Source: Hydractinia symbiolongicarpus (lineage: Eukaryota > Cnidaria > Hydrozoa > Anthoathecata > Hydractiniidae). From it: a stretch of DNA of 64,000 nt. The stretch lies in contig NC_079882.1 of the NCBI RefSeq assembly GCF_029227915.1, positions 13,602,501 to 13,666,500 on the forward strand, written 5' to 3'. The notes beneath the pieces were generated by a model. It did no database searches, was not told where the DNA came from, and saw only the letters and a program-made list of their open reading frames with translations. Position numbers and translations under genes: made by a program. Below are positions 62,346-64,000 of the stretch, piece after piece (the stretch's first letter is position 1; each line of letters opens with the position of its first letter).

Positions 62346-63945
62346 GTGTTTGGTAACGTGCAAACGAACAAGGGAAGAAAAAGGTTCTTTAAAAAGTTAA
62401 AGCCGCGACTGCGAAAAAGTCTTAAGGTAAAAAATATTTTCTACGGCGTAACTACAAAAAAGCGTGGATGATTTAGGTAGCTAAATGTTTTTGTTCTAAA
62501 TTTTCACTGTTTTTTGAACGTGTGACCGTGTATAAATGACTTACTATGTGTAGCTTTTATTTAGAAGCAAGTTGTTTCTCTTATGGACAGCACTTCATTA
62601 AATGATATAACTACAAAACTAATAGTCGAAGTTACAGAAAAATATAAGCTTACAGAGGTTTGTAACTTCATTTAGAATTGGTTTTACATACATAGTACAA
62701 TCAAGGAGGCGGTGTTGGTACAGTTGGCCTGTGCTCCATAAATTTCGATCTGAAGCTAATTCTTTCTCGGGATGTCATTACTTTAACTTGCTCGATTGTT
62801 TCTTTAGTCGGTAAACTCTAAGGAGGAAATTGAACCTATCACTTCGTCGCATTTGCAGGTAAAATCTTATTTAGAATCCCTATGATATTTTCCTCTTGAG
62901 TTTTGTTGTTAAACGAGCGCCATTTTATTTTTAATTATATATGTTGTGTTGACATAAAACCGTTTTGCTTTACATGGAATTTTTGAAAATGACTTGCTGG
63001 AAAAGCTGGAGCTATAGAAGAAAAAGAGAAAGAGGGAAGAACAAACGAATTTGTTGCTGACTTCAAAAAAAAAAAAATTTAGCGAACCGTAAAGTTAACT
63101 TCGCATTTCTTGATGAGAACGGTACAGATCGTGGATGCAGCCAATTTCTCAGATTCGTTTGGTTATGTGGACGAAGTTTTGTTAGAAACTGATGTGCCAA
63201 TGTTTGAATTTGATGAAAATGTAGCAATGACGATTGTTAAAGTTATTTCAAACCACGTTTTGAGACGAGTTGAGTTTAATAACGGTGAATTCGGAGTGTG
63301 TAAATCACACAAGCCTGTTTTAAAAAAGCAGCATTTCAACGCAGATGTCTAACTTAATTTATTAAGCTAAAATCATTTTGCTCGCTGAAAAACACCCAAA
63401 AATTGTTTATTGCCATGGTTTATCGATAATCAATTCGACCCCTGGCTTTGAGAGCGATGCTACTCTCGTTGATATGTTCAACAAATATGCGACAATTAAA
63501 ACTTCCACGATTTTAAGCATCCTGTCAGGTCTGTCTGATGCCATTTGTCATATTCATAATAGCAATATATTGCACAACCAAATAACCGCCAGCAATGTAT
63601 GTTTGCGGTATAAGTATGACTCGTACCGTCGCGTTCTGGTGGGTTTTCATCCGCCTGTCGCGCTAACAGTGCAAAATCTTTAACAATTCAGCAATCAATA
63701 AGGAAAGATGCACTTCATATTCCGAAATCAGTAAAAAATGGGTTAACTCCTCCATCATTTTGTTCTGACGTATACGCATTTGGTCATTTGTGCCGTCGCT
63801 TTGTCTTAAGAAATTTAGAAGATGAGTCAATGAAAGAAAACATTTTTTTAAAACTTGCCAACGAGTGCTTAAAAGAAGATCCGGCAGTTATGCAACATTT
63901 TCTGGATTTGGTTGACTTATATCTGTTTAAAACTATAGAATAGTA
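62346..63945 (+). pseudogene. Kinase-like (pseudokinase) gene, 3' part
   Basis: Four exons with clean GT-AG borders and whole-codon lengths: 62346-62426, 62565-62657, 62808-62858 and 63083 onward. The last part shows a glycine-loop-like NNGEFGVCK, then a stop after NADV (63350), then LLAEKHPKIVYCHGL, LSGLSDAICHIHNSN and LHNQITASNV at the catalytic-loop position (HRDxxxxN expected; Arg-Asp replaced by Asn-Gln), VLVGF where DFG is expected, a frame break near 63680, then FCSDVYAFGHLCRRF and an end at TAG near 63943 overlapping an AATAAA signal. The missing catalytic Asp marks a pseudokinase; the two breaks suggest a pseudogene or local sequence errors. 5' exons not found. Confidence 0.65.
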
Positions 63946-64000
63946 AATAAAATACGTTAGCCATGAAAATATTGTTTTTATGCTTATTAATTTTCCCCCT

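Noticed and set aside
1-64000. CRISPR array, bacterial operons, riboswitches
   Set aside because: Tandem repeats present are microsatellites or transposon ends; spliced host genes and animal transposons show a nuclear eukaryotic genome.

Overview
This window looks like a piece of an AT-rich animal nuclear genome, probably a cnidarian and perhaps a hydrozoan. That assignment is an inference from gene style and transposon families; no species-diagnostic gene is present. Evidence for an animal nuclear genome is spliced host genes with GT-AG introns, simple repeats (TTA, TAGG), tRNA-derived SINE sequence, and animal-type mobile elements (Polinton/Maverick, DIRS and Ngaro tyrosine-recombinase retroelements, Helitron with endonuclease, pogo, Harbinger, MULE). 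Few host genes are visible: the 3' exons of WDR74 (859-2135), a twin CX9C exon resembling NDUFS5 (41097-41264), an intact coiled-coil protein of unknown function (45929-46503), and a multi-exon kinase-like gene with broken frames at the right edge (62346-63945).

Layout. 1-2600: dispersed repeat, WDR74, microsatellites. 2600-5450: a Polinton-TIR-like stub, a Helitron 3' fragment, paired hairpins, a THAP stub and CGCGAAATT satellite. 5448-9520: a truncated, inverted Polinton (copy 1). 10278-15506: an Ngaro-type retroelement with gag-like, RT-RNaseH and tyrosine recombinase genes and split direct repeats A1..B1-A2-B2. 15820-16446: a repeat found again at 49387-50025. 16679-30629: a 13.95-kb Polinton (copy 2) with both terminal inverted repeats, a 5-bp target duplication and a full but decayed gene set. 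31-42 kb: mostly noncoding, with MITEs, a SINE, and SWIM-finger and pogo relics. 42160-44715: a pogo-type transposon carrying an antisense HIRAN-domain ORF. 51.4-55.3 kb: a THAP/Harbinger transposon interrupted by a MULE with a 10-bp target duplication. 55780-59715: a DIRS element with 68-bp inverted terminal repeats. 60.2-61.9 kb: an internally deleted Helitron with a 2A-like peptide, protease-like, helicase-tail and endonuclease remnants.

The Polinton copies are the most informative part. Copy 2 holds a DUF4116-like repeat protein, a Cys-rich mini protein, a possible SSB-like protein, a SAP-like protein, a membrane/coiled-coil protein, a possible minor virion protein, a C-terminally anchored protein, a second coiled-coil/membrane protein, the double jelly-roll major capsid protein, an integrase, a P-loop protein, small membrane proteins and a protein-primed PolB with an N-terminal SAP-like motif. 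Copy 1 repeats the left third of this order. Comparing them shows two features that I do not know to have been described for these elements: stem-loops at gene 3' ends, and a palindrome that contains both start codons of a divergent gene pair. Nearly every mobile ORF carries stops or frameshifts, so these elements are decaying copies.
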